Source: Leptospira perolatii
GTDB lineage: Bacteria > Spirochaetota > Leptospiria > Leptospirales > Leptospiraceae
Assembly (NCBI RefSeq): GCF_002811875.1
Contig: NZ_NPDZ01000006.1
Coordinates: 62,001-126,000 of the forward strand
Direction of reading: 5' to 3'
Length of the DNA stretch: 64,000 nucleotides
How positions within the stretch are numbered: position 1 is the first letter of the stretch; every line of letters begins with the position of its first letter. Below, one piece after another: positions 55,432 to 64,000 of this stretch. The position numbers and the translations under genes are program-made. A model generated the notes under the pieces. The model worked only from the letters and a program-made list of their open reading frames with translations, was not told the origin of the DNA and searched no databases.

Positions 55432-56247
55432 TCAGGAAGCTTGGAAGAAGTCGTCATCAGCGAAGTCTTCCTCGTCAGAATATAGCTCTTCCTTCACATG
55501 TTTTAGCTGCGCAACAATAATGATACTGATCACCACTAGTAGAAACCAAGAACTAAGTTTTCCTAGATGAACTAGCTTCCATCCACCCATTTGATCTGGA
55601 TAATTCCAGGCGCCTAGAAATGTGGAGATATTTTCTGCGATCCATATAAAGAAAGCGATGAGAAAAAAGGAAAGGGTCATCGGCATCCTGTAAGTCTCGT
55701 GGTTCACGGTAAAAGAAACCCAGGTCTTAAAGAAGAGAATGAATAAGAGTGCAATCAATATCCACCTCAGATCCGGGATAAAATGATGGGAGAAGAAATT
55801 TAAATATACTCCTAGAGAAAATAAGAATGCCAGTAGAGAAGGCGGCCAATTACTTAAGGAAAGATTGAATCTTCTCCAAGCCTGGCATATATAGCTTGCT
55901 ACGCTCGCATACATGAATCCGCTATAAAGTGGGACTCCGAATACTTTCGAGTAGGCGAATTCTGGATAGGCCCACGATCCCATCTTGGTTTTGTATATTT
56001 CTAATGCCAGTCCTATTAAGTGAAAAAGAGTAATTACTTTCAGCTCATCCTTTGTTTCAAGTTTAGTGACGAGCATTAACACTTGCAAAATTATGCATAC
56101 AAGAAGTATGAAATCGTACCTTGGAATAAGCGGAGAACCTAGATATTTAGTAATTCCTAATGTAAGAAATATAAAACCGGGAAAAATGCAGGAGAGGGCT
56201 TGTTGAAAACCGAACTTGAAAAGTTGTCTGCTAAAAGATAAAATCAA
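55432..56247 (-). CDS. DUF817 membrane protein
   Basis: 271 aa with about 8 helices. Family-typical segments: KTKMGSWAYPEFAYSKVFGVPLYSGFMYASVASY, FFSHHFIPDLRWILIALLFILF and FIWIAENISTFLGAWNYPDQMGGWKLVHLGKLSSWFLLV. Function unknown; conserved His, Glu and Trp in the membrane suggest a small-molecule or lipid modification role. Charged acidic C-terminus. Confidence 0.85.
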   Translation of the reverse strand: MILSFSRQLFKFGFQQALSCIFPGFIFLTLGITKYLGSPLIPRYDFILLVCIILQVLMLVTKLETKDELKVITLFHLIGLALEIYKTKMGSWAYPEFAYSKVFGVPLYSGFMYASVASYICQAWRRFNLSLSNWPPSLLAFLFSLGVYLNFFSHHFIPDLRWILIALLFILFFKTWVSFTVNHETYRMPMTLSFFLIAFFIWIAENISTFLGAWNYPDQMGGWKLVHLGKLSSWFLLVVISIIIVAQLKHVKEELYSDEEDFADDDFFQAS

Positions 56248-56324
56248 AATGGTATCGAAATAAATTATAGTATAGTCAAGAAAAGACTAGTAAGTATCAT
56301 GTTCGGTAAAATTCCAGCAAGATT

Positions 56325-56458
56325 TGTAGGAGCTCCTACAGGAAAGAGACGCTCCAAAAAGGCTTGCTGGATATGCGATCTTCTGATATTTGGCTTAGAT
56401 TGAATTTGGGGGGTTTTTCCCACCACCGGCCCCCCACCCAAAGCAGGGCGGGGCCCTC
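56325..56458 (+). repeat. Composite intergenic repeat, copy C
   Basis: Perfect 16-bp palindrome TGTAGGAGCTCCTACA (56325-56340), then 78 bp, then a GC-rich core (56419-56458): CCACCACCGGCCCCCCACCC, AAAGC, AGGGCGGGGCCCT with an AGGGC-GGG-GCCCT hairpin. Order and orientation are those of copies A and B. It sits in the divergent gap between the DUF817 and glycerophosphodiesterase genes. Confidence 0.65.
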
Positions 56459-56565
56459 AAAAATTTCACTCAGAAAAGAGTACATTCCCTAAAAACAGGG
56501 AGACGATCCTGCTTGTGATGGTTTCATTCTACGAAGCCTTTATCCAAATCAAAAGCGAGTGCAAA

Positions 56566-57579
56566 ATGCAAGAAATAGTAAGAAGCCAAAATGAAATAGT
56601 GGGTAATTTGAATCGGTTTGTTTCCATCTTACCTGTCGCAATCGCGATTCTCGTTTTGGTTGTATCCTGTGATTCAAAGCCTTCTCTCGTTAATGCTCCT
56701 CTTGATGGAAAGGTAGATTTGCAAGGACACAGAGGCGCTAGAGGTTTGAAGCCGGAAAACACTTGGCCTGCGTTTGAAGAAGCAATTAAATACGAAATGA
56801 CTACCCTGGAGCTGGATACAGTATTAACAAAGGATCATAAAATTGTAATACATCATGATTCAGAAACGAATCCAGAGATATGCAGAAAGAAAGACGGACA
56901 AGAAATAATATCGGTATCTTTGTATGAATTGAATTTAGCAGACTTGAAACTCTTGGATTGCGGAGCAAAACAAAATCCTAAGTTTTCAGAGCAGCAAACG
57001 GTTCCAGGAACTCAATTATTAACGATCGAAGAATTTTTCTATTTAGTTGCAAAGGAAGAAGCTAAAAGAAAGGGTCGGCTTCCGTTGCAGTTCAACATTG
57101 AAACAAAATTTCCAAACGATGAAAAATCAGAAGTATCTTCGGAAATCGTAGAAAGCCATGTTTCCAAACTAATACAAGCGATCGAAAATGCTAAAGTAGA
57201 AACTCGAACTACGATTCAATCTTTTTATCTACCTTCCATTGAACTAGCGAAGAAGTTGAAGCCGAATCTTAGGACTTCCGCTCTTTTTACGTTAAGTTAC
57301 GTCGATGGAGCAAAAATAAAACTGGGGTTAGGCGATTCTTTGAGAAAGAAGGTCATTGAATCAGCTAGAGGAGTAAAGGCCGACATCATATCACCTCACT
57401 ACCTATATGTGAACGATCAGTTTGTTTCGGATGCACATTCGTTCAATTTACGGGTCATCCCTTGGACTGTCAATGAGCCCTTGGAAATGGAGCGCCTGCT
57501 AAAGGCAGGAGTGGACGGTATTATTAGCGATTACCCGGATCGATTGGCTTCTTTAGTGCGAAGAGATCGAAAAAATTGA
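56566..57579 (+). CDS. Glycerophosphodiester phosphodiesterase lipoprotein
   Basis: 337 aa from the ATG at 56566; an in-frame GTG/ATG pair at 56515-56518 would add 16-17 residues and cannot be ruled out. Hydrophobic leader ends LVLVVSC (Cys35 in this numbering), a lipobox. GDPD motifs: [19 protein letters not shown] (catalytic His-Arg), [21 protein letters not shown] (metal Glu/Asp and second His), ETKFPND and IISDYPDRL. Hydrolyses deacylated phospholipids to glycerol-3-phosphate and alcohols. Confidence 0.9.
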   Translation: MQEIVRSQNEIVGNLNRFVSILPVAIAILVLVVSCDSKPSLVNAPLDGKVDLQGHRGARGLKPENTWPAFEEAIKYEMTTLELDTVLTKDHKIVIHHDSETNPEICRKKDGQEIISVSLYELNLADLKLLDCGAKQNPKFSEQQTVPGTQLLTIEEFFYLVAKEEAKRKGRLPLQFNIETKFPNDEKSEVSSEIVESHVSKLIQAIENAKVETRTTIQSFYLPSIELAKKLKPNLRTSALFTLSYVDGAKIKLGLGDSLRKKVIESARGVKADIISPHYLYVNDQFVSDAHSFNLRVIPWTVNEPLEMERLLKAGVDGIISDYPDRLASLVRRDRKN

Positions 57580-57789
57580 TCCTTTGAGTGATGTACCCTG
57601 TTCATTCTATGAGTCAAACACTAGATTATAGAAAAGAAATCTCACGAAGCTGATCCTTCAGTGCTTTTCTAGGTTTGCTTTTTTCAAGGAGAGCAAGGGC
57701 ATTAGCTCTTGTACGAATTTGCTTTCATGATATCTACGTTTGTTCCGCTGGAATCACTTTCGGAATCTTTCATAAGATTCTTGATCCAG

Positions 57790-60333
57790 ATGTTTCGTTT
57801 AACGCTAATCGTTGTTTTCCTATTTATTGCTCCAATTGCGTTACATTCCTTTCCGATTCCACTAGAAAAACAATGGAAGATCTCTTTCGGAAAAAATATA
57901 GAAAAGGAGGCTCAAGGAATAAAGTGGAAGGATTTGCCTTCACTCCCGATTCCTAATAACTTTTTTGAACCACAAGGAGCCTCAAGCGAGGCATATCGAG
58001 TAGCTACTTTGCGGAAAAACATAGAATTTTCGCCTGAAGAAATCCAGCAACTAAATGTGGATTCTCCCTCAGTGCACTTTCCGCTCTTATCAAATGCTTA
58101 CGAAATTTATTTCAATGGGAAACGGATTGCTCAGCGTGGATCCTTCGATAAGAAGCATATCCTTAGTAACGGGAGCAAGAGGCACGTAATCGCGATAATT
58201 CCTCGCGATTTGATTCAATCAGGAAGCAACGAACTTAGGCTTGTGGTCGCGGCTGATCCGGGTCAAGAACTAAGTGTGCTTGCCAATCTGGAGTCTTCGA
58301 CTCCTGCAATTGATCTTCATTCAAGAAATCTTAATATAGTTTCGGAGCGGCTAGACTTAATGCTCCTATTTCTCTACTTGTTTGTGGGGATTTATCACTT
58401 GTTACTCTTCCTGAAGAGGTCCGAAGAAAGCTATAACTTGCAGTTTGCAATGTTTTCTATCGCCCTCTCTGTCTATATGTATTTGAGAAGCAATTCGATA
58501 TATGATTTGAATATAGACCCTTTGATTCAGGGAAAAGTAGAATACATATTCGTTTTCAATGCTACTCTATTCTTTCTTCTCTTCCTGGATACCTTTTTTC
58601 GGGGGAGCATCGGTAAAGCCTCCAGGTTGTACATGATTATAGTCTGGAGTTTTTCTTTCCTGGTGGCCGTTTCCTCCGGAAAATACCCGAACATTATATT
58701 AAAAACTTGGCATGTAGTCGCTCTTGTATTTGCATTCTACACTGTTTTTATTGTGGGAAAAGCGATTCGAAATAAAAACCCAGATGCGCTCAGGCTTTCT
58801 ATCGGATTTGCGATCCTAATCACAACCAGCATCGGAGATATCATCGGAGCGATGAAGGTAATACCGTATGTAGAAAATTATAGTTTGGCTAGATACGGAT
58901 TTCTCACCTTTGAGCTAGGAATCATGCTAATTCTTTCGAACAAATTCCTAAGAGTGCATAAACAAGTCGAAGAGTTGAACAAGGATTTGGACCAGAAAGT
59001 AAAACAAAGAACTGCGGAGTTGCAAAGTACGTTAAGCGAAGTGCAAGAACTAAAGGTAAAGCAGGACGGAGACTATTTCTTGACCTCGTTACTTTTGGAT
59101 CCGCTTGCAAATCAAAATTATAGGAACGACTCGGTTACGGTAGAAGGTTACACGCGGCAGAAAAAGCAATTCGAGTTCCGCCAATGGCAGAAAGAAATCG
59201 GCGGCGACATTATCATGTTAGACGAAATCGTATTGCGCAAAAGAAGATTCGTCGTTGTAGTCAACGGGGATGCCATGGGCAAGTCCATGCAAGGTGCGGG
59301 TGGAGCTCTAGTCCTAGGAGTTGTATTCCGTTCTTTGGTTGCTAGGACGAAAACCTCTGGTATGTATCAGTCTCTGTCTCCTGAGCTATGGCTTAGAGAA
59401 TGCTTTAACGAATTACAAATGATCTTTGAATCCTTCGACGGTTCCATGTTAGTTTCTGTTGTGATGGGTCTTGTGGATATAGAAGCGGGATTATTCTATT
59501 ATTTGAATGCAGAACACCCTTGGACGATTCTTTATCGAGATGGCATTGCTAGTTTCATAGAAGATAAACTGGTTCTACGCAAACTCGGAACTACGGGGTT
59601 AAAAAGCAAAATGAAAGTGAAGGTCTTTTATTTGGAAAAAGGCGACGCTCTATTTATAGGTTCCGATGGGAGAGATGATATTCAAACGGGCACGGACGCT
59701 GAAGGTTATCGTATCATCAACGAGGACGAATCTCAATTTTTGCAAAGAATTCAAGAGTCGAAAGGGGAGCTATCCGAAGTCGTGGCAAGCTTAGATCGGT
59801 TTGGAGAAATGACTGATGACCTCACTATTGTAAAGGTTTCCTATTTGAGAGATCCAGTGAGATTATCAAAGATTTCTTCGGAGGACTTTCCTGACGAAAA
59901 CTACATGAAATATAACAAATCTAGGGATTGGCAGACCGCGAGCGAATATCTGGAAGCGCATCAAGAGGGCCAAAAAGAACTTCCTTCTCCAATCTTTCAA
60001 AAAGAATTAGCACGAGTGTATTATAAAACTAGAAAGTACGATTCGGCATTGTCTATTTTCGAGAGTTTGGTTCAAGAATTTCCGGAAGATATAGAGAGCA
60101 TGTATTTTGCTTCGAAGATTCATATGAAGTCGAAAAGATATAAACAATCCATCGAACTTTCTGAAAGAATATCCTTACGTGAACCCGGTTTTTTGAATAA
60201 TCTGCTGAATCTCGCAACTTGCTATATCCATCTACAAAAACCGATACTGTCCAAAAGGATTCTTTCTCGAGTCGAACACCTAGATCCTGGAAATAAGTAC
60301 GCAAAGAGAATTCTTTCGATGCTAGAGCATTAA
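57790..60333 (+). CDS. 7TMR-DISM sensor SpoIIE-type PP2C phosphatase with TPR tail
   Basis: 847 aa from the ATG at 57790, where a clean signal peptide begins (MFRLTLIVVFLFIAPIAL); the open frame goes back to 57709 without a good ribosome site. An extracytoplasmic 7TMR-DISM-type beta domain (~30-190) precedes seven helices, then a coiled linker and PP2C domain (GGDIIMLDEI, VVNGDAMGKSMQGAGGALVLG, FIGSDGRDDIQTG, TDDLTIVKV). C-terminal TPRs follow. The linker and output match the 46.8-48.8 kb phosphatase closely, but the sensor differs. Likely senses an extracellular cue. Confidence 0.9.
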   Translation: MFRLTLIVVFLFIAPIALHSFPIPLEKQWKISFGKNIEKEAQGIKWKDLPSLPIPNNFFEPQGASSEAYRVATLRKNIEFSPEEIQQLNVDSPSVHFPLLSNAYEIYFNGKRIAQRGSFDKKHILSNGSKRHVIAIIPRDLIQSGSNELRLVVAADPGQELSVLANLESSTPAIDLHSRNLNIVSERLDLMLLFLYLFVGIYHLLLFLKRSEESYNLQFAMFSIALSVYMYLRSNSIYDLNIDPLIQGKVEYIFVFNATLFFLLFLDTFFRGSIGKASRLYMIIVWSFSFLVAVSSGKYPNIILKTWHVVALVFAFYTVFIVGKAIRNKNPDALRLSIGFAILITTSIGDIIGAMKVIPYVENYSLARYGFLTFELGIMLILSNKFLRVHKQVEELNKDLDQKVKQRTAELQSTLSEVQELKVKQDGDYFLTSLLLDPLANQNYRNDSVTVEGYTRQKKQFEFRQWQKEIGGDIIMLDEIVLRKRRFVVVVNGDAMGKSMQGAGGALVLGVVFRSLVARTKTSGMYQSLSPELWLRECFNELQMIFESFDGSMLVSVVMGLVDIEAGLFYYLNAEHPWTILYRDGIASFIEDKLVLRKLGTTGLKSKMKVKVFYLEKGDALFIGSDGRDDIQTGTDAEGYRIINEDESQFLQRIQESKGELSEVVASLDRFGEMTDDLTIVKVSYLRDPVRLSKISSEDFPDENYMKYNKSRDWQTASEYLEAHQEGQKELPSPIFQKELARVYYKTRKYDSALSIFESLVQEFPEDIESMYFASKIHMKSKRYKQSIELSERISLREPGFLNNLLNLATCYIHLQKPILSKRILSRVEHLDPGNKYAKRILSMLEH

Positions 60334-60428
60334 GCATCGAAATATTCTGTTAGGCGAATCGTACATTAAGTCTTTTACATAATTTTGCCTTTACAAAAAA
60401 GAAACCCTGAGTGTTGCTTTGAGGAAGT

Positions 60429-61679
60429 ATGACTGTCCAAAAGAAGTCCGCGCTTTGGTTCGTTCTGATTACATTATTAATCGATTTTACCGGTTTTGGG
60501 ATTATTATCCCGGTAGTTCCTAAACTAATAGAGCAACTTATTGGAGGCGATCTAAGCGATGCTTCCTTGTACGGTGGATGGTTAACTTTTGCCTATGCTT
60601 TTACTCAATTTATTTGGGCCCCAATAATCGGAGGAATTAGTGATAGGTATGGACGAAGGCCAGTCCTTCTCGCCTCTTTATTCGGATTAGGAATTGATTA
60701 TATATTTTTGTCTTTAGCGCCTACGATCTGGTGGTTGTTTGTCGGTAGAATTCTCGCTGGAATCACTGGCGCTAGCTACAGCGCAGCTGGTGCTTACATT
60801 GCGGATATTAGTCCTCCAGAAAAGAGATCCCAGAATTTTGGTTTGGTTGGGGCGGTATTTGGAATCGGCTTTATTGTCGGTCCCGTAATAGGAGGCCTTT
60901 TTTCCAAGTTTGGGCCAAGAGTTCCCTTTTTAGTAGCTGCATTTCTTTCTTTGGTCAACTGGGTCTATGGGTATTTTATTCTACCCGAATCTTTGCCAAA
61001 GGAAAGTCGTCGAAAATTCGACTGGAAGAGAGCAAATCCGATCGGAGTTATATTACGAGTTCGTAAATATCCGAAGACGATCAGTGGTCTGCTCCTGTCT
61101 ATTGCACTTATTTTTCTGGCGAATCAATCCTCCGAATCTACTTGGACTTATTATACTATGGAAAAATTTCTTTGGGATTCAGAGATGGTCGGCTACTCGT
61201 TAGGTGTGGTCGGAATAACGATGGCTATTGTTCAAGGCGGATTACTTAGGATCATCATTCCAAAGTTGGGTCAAAAAAATTCGGCATATATAGGTATTTT
61301 TACTAGAGTCGTAATTAGCATCCTCTTTGCACTAGCTACACAAGGTTGGATGATGTATGCTCTATTGGTGCCCTTTGCTCTGTGCTTTGTCGCAACTCCT
61401 GCAATGCAAGGTTATGTTTCGAATCATATTCCTCATAACGAGCAAGGCGAATTACAAGGGATAATGGCGGGAATTATGAGCATTACTTCGATCATTGGTC
61501 CTGTACTCATGACCAATTTGTTTCATTATTTTTCGAAACCTGGAACTGATCCTTATTTTCCCGGAGCGCCCTTTTTAATGAGTGCTGTCCTTGCACTTGC
61601 TAGTGGAATCATTTGCTTCTCTTGCTTTAGGATAGAAAATGAGGCCGCTAGTTCTGTCGTAACAGAGTCTTCGAACTAA
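60429..61679 (+). CDS. MFS transporter, TetA-like (DHA1) family
   Basis: 416 aa, 12 helices. MFS motif A is GGISDRYGRRPVLLASL, and GASYSAAGAYIADISPPEKRSQNFG and GFIVGPVIGGLFSKFGPRVP resemble TetA/tetracycline-resistance-type antiporters. Typically a proton-driven drug or metabolite exporter; no drug assignment can be made from sequence alone. Ribosome site TTGAGGAAGT precedes the ATG. Confidence 0.87.
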   Translation: MTVQKKSALWFVLITLLIDFTGFGIIIPVVPKLIEQLIGGDLSDASLYGGWLTFAYAFTQFIWAPIIGGISDRYGRRPVLLASLFGLGIDYIFLSLAPTIWWLFVGRILAGITGASYSAAGAYIADISPPEKRSQNFGLVGAVFGIGFIVGPVIGGLFSKFGPRVPFLVAAFLSLVNWVYGYFILPESLPKESRRKFDWKRANPIGVILRVRKYPKTISGLLLSIALIFLANQSSESTWTYYTMEKFLWDSEMVGYSLGVVGITMAIVQGGLLRIIIPKLGQKNSAYIGIFTRVVISILFALATQGWMMYALLVPFALCFVATPAMQGYVSNHIPHNEQGELQGIMAGIMSITSIIGPVLMTNLFHYFSKPGTDPYFPGAPFLMSAVLALASGIICFSCFRIENEAASSVVTESSN

Positions 61680-61723
61680 GTCTGAGAATTTCTTTCGCAA
61701 TTGTCTAAAACGAAATCGGAATT

Positions 61724-62083
61724 TTATACAGGTCTAAAGAAATATCCGATTTCAGAATCGATCTTTTGCAAACGAACTTCCAAGCCTATAGATACAGATT
61801 CAGTGATTTTGGATTCTTTTGCAGATCCTTCAAGAATCCCGAGCGCCTTTACGCCTTCTCTCAATTCTACGAGCGCGAGTACGTAAGGAGCCCGCGCCGC
61901 CATATGGCCGAATCCGACATGAACTACAGTGTAAGTATAGATTGTGCCGGACCCTTCATATTCAATTTTCTGAATCTTCTCTGAACCGCACTGGATGCAT
62001 CGAGGAACATTTTCTGTAATCTGAAAACCGCAGTCTTGACATTTTGTTCCTATAATTGTGGGGTTCGAATTTGCTTCTTTCAT
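61724..62083 (-). CDS. DUF35 zinc-ribbon/OB-fold protein
   Basis: 119 aa. Zinc ribbon CQDCGFQITENVPRCIQCGS (Cys16, 19, 31, 34 by count from the ATG) followed by an OB fold (GSGTIYTYTVVHVGFGHMAARAPYVLALVEL). DUF35 proteins bind acyl-CoA thioesters and usually team with a thiolase; no thiolase lies here, but a FabG-like reductase is encoded 47 bp upstream on the same strand, which suggests a short acyl-processing unit. Confidence 0.85.
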   Translation of the reverse strand: MKEANSNPTIIGTKCQDCGFQITENVPRCIQCGSEKIQKIEYEGSGTIYTYTVVHVGFGHMAARAPYVLALVELREGVKALGILEGSAKESKITESVSIGLEVRLQKIDSEIGYFFRPV

Positions 62084-62130
62084 AATATAATCATCACAAA
62101 ATAGATCTCAAATGACCTTTTTCTGATAGG

Positions 62131-62898
62131 TTACATTCCAATTCCAGCTCCACCATCCACTCTCAAAAAAGTTCCCGTAATGTAAGACGCTTTGTCAGAT
62201 AAATAAAACTCCACTACATTCGCAATTTCTTGCTGTGTACCAGGGCGCTTTAACGGAATGAACATTGGGTCTGTTAACTTTTTCTGAACTTCTTCGGAGA
62301 GAGAAGATGTCATGTCTGTTTGGACGTATCCAGGACAAACCGCGTTTACGAGCACACCTCTACCAGAGAACTCTCTCGCGGCCACTTTTGTAAGCGCGAT
62401 AACTGCCGCCTTGGAGGAAGAGTAGTTGGCCTGACCTGGCTGACCACTTAAACCTGAAAGCGAGGATATATTCACGATTCTTCCTGAAGGAGCTTTTAAT
62501 AAAAGTTTCGAAGCTGCCTTGGTCATGAGGAAAACGCCTTTTGCGTTTACGTCCATTACGAAATCGTATTCTTGTTCTGTCATCCGGATGAACAAGTTGT
62601 CCTTTAACACTCCAGCGTTATTTACGAGGAAATCCAGTTTTCCGAATTGTTCCTTAACTGAATTTATCACAGAATCACAATCTTCCAATTTCGTTACGTT
62701 ACATGGTAATCCAAGAGTTTTTACTCCATATTCTTTAGCGATTTCCGCAGCGGCCTGTTCGATTTGCTCTTTGTTCAAATCGACTACCACGACGGAGCCA
62801 CCATCTTTAGCGATTGTGTTAGCAATGGCTCTTCCGAGTCCTCTTGGAGACGCAGCTCCGGTTACTAAAGCGACTTTGCCTTCGAATTGTTTACTCAT
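62131..62898 (-). CDS. 3-oxoacyl-ACP reductase-like SDR
   Basis: 255 aa. SDR landmarks: [14 protein letters not shown] (cofactor loop), [16 protein letters not shown] (catalytic Ser), YSSSK (Tyr-Lys) and PGYVQTDMT. Most like FabG/acetoacetyl-CoA reductases that use NAD(P)H on a 3-oxoacyl thioester, which also fits the DUF35 neighbour. The best-known fabG is expected elsewhere near fabD/acpP, so I leave the symbol open. Confidence 0.87.
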   Translation of the reverse strand: MSKQFEGKVALVTGAASPRGLGRAIANTIAKDGGSVVVVDLNKEQIEQAAAEIAKEYGVKTLGLPCNVTKLEDCDSVINSVKEQFGKLDFLVNNAGVLKDNLFIRMTEQEYDFVMDVNAKGVFLMTKAASKLLLKAPSGRIVNISSLSGLSGQPGQANYSSSKAAVIALTKVAAREFSGRGVLVNAVCPGYVQTDMTSSLSEEVQKKLTDPMFIPLKRPGTQQEIANVVEFYLSDKASYITGTFLRVDGGAGIGM

Positions 62899-63060
62899 CG
62901 GTTTCCTCTACTATTTTAGAATTTGATTGAGTGCGCTAATCGACAAGAAAAATTCAACGATACTTTTTGAGGAGTAACGATTCAAACGCTGTTCGTTCTT
63001 TTGCGAAGTTCTCGCGAAACAATTTGCAAGTACAAGTAGGTTTTTGCAATTTGCTTACAT

Positions 63061-63762
63061 ATGTATTCTGATCATGATCTAAAACAAATAGGTCCTTTTA
63101 AAGCGGTTTCTATTCAAGGGAATCCAGATCTTCCTACAATTATTCTTTTTCACGGATACGGGGCCAACGCACATGACTTAGTTCCTTTGCATTCTTATCT
63201 CGACGTTCCAAAAGGAACAAATTTCCTCTTTCCAGACGGCGATTTAGAAATTCCTATTATGCCCGGTTATACTGGCAGGGCGTGGTTTCCAATCGATATG
63301 GAAGCTTTGCAAAAAGCGATGATGTTAGGTGGTCACAGAGATTTTTCGGAGCGCTATCCGAATGGCTTGGAATCCGCGAGAGAAAAAGCTGCGCAGATGA
63401 TTCAAGATTTAGGAATTCCGATGGAAAAAATCATCTTAGGTGGATTTAGCCAAGGTGCCATGCTGGCGACGGATCTTATGCTTCACTCTAAGCAAAAACC
63501 AAAGGGGCTACTTATTCTTTCGGGTACTTTGATTCATGAACAAGAGTGGTCCAGGTTAGCAAAATTGTCTCCAGGATACAAATTCTTTCAGAGTCACGGA
63601 AGGATGGACCCGGTGTTAGGATATCCTGCTGCAAAAAAATTAGAAGGAGTCTTAAAGGAAGCCGGTTGGGATGGGGAATTGTTGGCATTTCCGGGTGGAC
63701 ACGAAATCCCGGAATCTGTTCTAATCGGTATGAACCGGTATCTTAGAGAAATTTTAGCATGA
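63061..63762 (+). CDS. Carboxylesterase/phospholipase-type alpha/beta hydrolase
   Basis: 233 aa, small single-domain hydrolase. [14 protein letters not shown] forms the oxyanion region, [17 protein letters not shown] the nucleophile elbow (Ser in GFSQG), SHGRMDPVL the Asp, and [10 protein letters not shown] the His. Family activity is hydrolysis of carboxyl esters or lysophospholipids. The stop overlaps the ATG of the next gene. Confidence 0.88.
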   Translation: MYSDHDLKQIGPFKAVSIQGNPDLPTIILFHGYGANAHDLVPLHSYLDVPKGTNFLFPDGDLEIPIMPGYTGRAWFPIDMEALQKAMMLGGHRDFSERYPNGLESAREKAAQMIQDLGIPMEKIILGGFSQGAMLATDLMLHSKQKPKGLLILSGTLIHEQEWSRLAKLSPGYKFFQSHGRMDPVLGYPAAKKLEGVLKEAGWDGELLAFPGGHEIPESVLIGMNRYLREILA

Positions 63763-64000
63763 CTTACCTGATCGAAAAGTACATCGCTCTCAAAAGCAAA
63801 TATCGAAATTACGATACGAAAGAAGCGCTGAAGAGAATGCAAGCTTTTCGAATCGCATTGAAAGAGCTCGAAGACAAAGGCTTTCGAACGGGAGTTGAGA
63901 TTTTGGGTTCGATCAATTTTGGAATTGTAGAGCCCTCTTCTGATGTAGATTGTATTTTATTACATTATTGTGATTTGCACAAGGACCAGGAATGTCCGGA
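63759..64000 (+). CDS. Nucleotidyltransferase-fold protein, 3' end cut by the window
   Basis: 80 codons are visible from the ATG at 63759 (within ATGA, overlapping the esterase stop). After a helical start, [20 protein letters not shown] leads to [11 protein letters not shown]...DVD is the polymerase-beta-type nucleotidyltransferase signature (GS and DxD). The protein runs beyond the window, so its partner domain and substrate cannot be told. Confidence 0.65.
   Translation, partial: MTYLIEKYIALKSKYRNYDTKEALKRMQAFRIALKELEDKGFRTGVEILGSINFGIVEPSSDVDCILLHYCDLHKDQECP

Overview
The window looks like chromosomal DNA of a Leptospira-type spirochaete. The signs are spirochaetal lipoboxes (such as LIFLFDC, LSFLYC, LVLNC), several secreted and regulatory proteins with no recognisable family, cyclic-nucleotide-binding and SpoIIE-type signalling proteins, a Bacteroidetes-style GlmU, and short GTAGGA-N2-TCCTAC palindromes between genes. 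Base composition looks to be in the low-to-mid 40s % GC by eye (not counted), which would suit an intermediate or saprophytic rather than a classic pathogenic lineage. The genus is an inference. I saw no prophage, transposase, CRISPR array or rRNA; most of the window reads as core and shell genome.

Layout. 1-5.8 kb: a c-type cytochrome fragment cut by the window edge, then a minus-strand set of a zinc-ribbon DUF4178 protein, a 65-aa membrane protein and a membrane-fused spermidine-synthase-like enzyme whose true start is probably CTG, then PilZ. 5.8-11 kb: TANGO2-like NRDE protein, Ig/OmpA-type envelope protein, Nudix hydrolase overlapping CstA. 11-16 kb: J-domain protein, lipoproteins, and a metallophore (RiPP) locus made of an MNIO enzyme, its DUF2063 partner and a convergent Cys-rich bufferin-like precursor, then YceI. 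16-19 kb: DPM1-type glycosyltransferase with two unknown proteins. 19-25.4 kb: rpsT, tRNA-Val, the hexosamine operon glmM-glmS-alternative glmU, and an MCC-type carboxyltransferase. 25.4-27.4 kb: amt-glnK behind a candidate sigma-54 promoter. 27.4-34.3 kb (minus): prmC, tRNA-Arg, two CRP-fold proteins, amidohydrolase, catalytically dead LytM protein, EF-G. 34.5-43.6 kb: KtrB-type K+ transporter, UbiA-family prenyltransferase, thioredoxin-fold proteins, pseudo-receiver protein, PhaR-like regulator, HEAT protein, tRNA-Val, metal-dependent hydrolase. 43.6-48.8 kb: compact UvrD-like helicase, enoyl-CoA hydratase, metalloprotease lipoprotein, SpoIIE phosphatase. 49-52.6 kb: class III aminotransferase plus two class II aldolase paralogues (one lacking zinc ligands), divergent from a TetR regulator across a perfect 44-bp inverted repeat. 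52.6-64 kb: STAS protein, cytochrome c lipoprotein, SDR epimerase, DUF817, glycerophosphodiesterase, second SpoIIE phosphatase with a 7TMR-DISM sensor, MFS exporter, DUF35 protein, FabG-like SDR, esterase, and a nucleotidyltransferase cut by the edge.

How genes work together. The clearest pathway units are UDP-GlcNAc precursor supply (glmM/glmS/glmU-like), ammonium uptake and sensing (amt/glnK), and the MNIO metallophore locus. Signalling is strongly represented: two SpoIIE phosphatases sharing one linker-plus-output module, a STAS antagonist that such phosphatases commonly act on, two CNB proteins and a PilZ protein. Three copies of a composite intergenic repeat (short palindrome, about 64-78 bp, GC-rich hairpin) occur at 0.5, 13.2 and 56.4 kb. 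The most interesting loci are the MNIO locus, the aldolase/aminotransferase operon with its operator, and this repeat.
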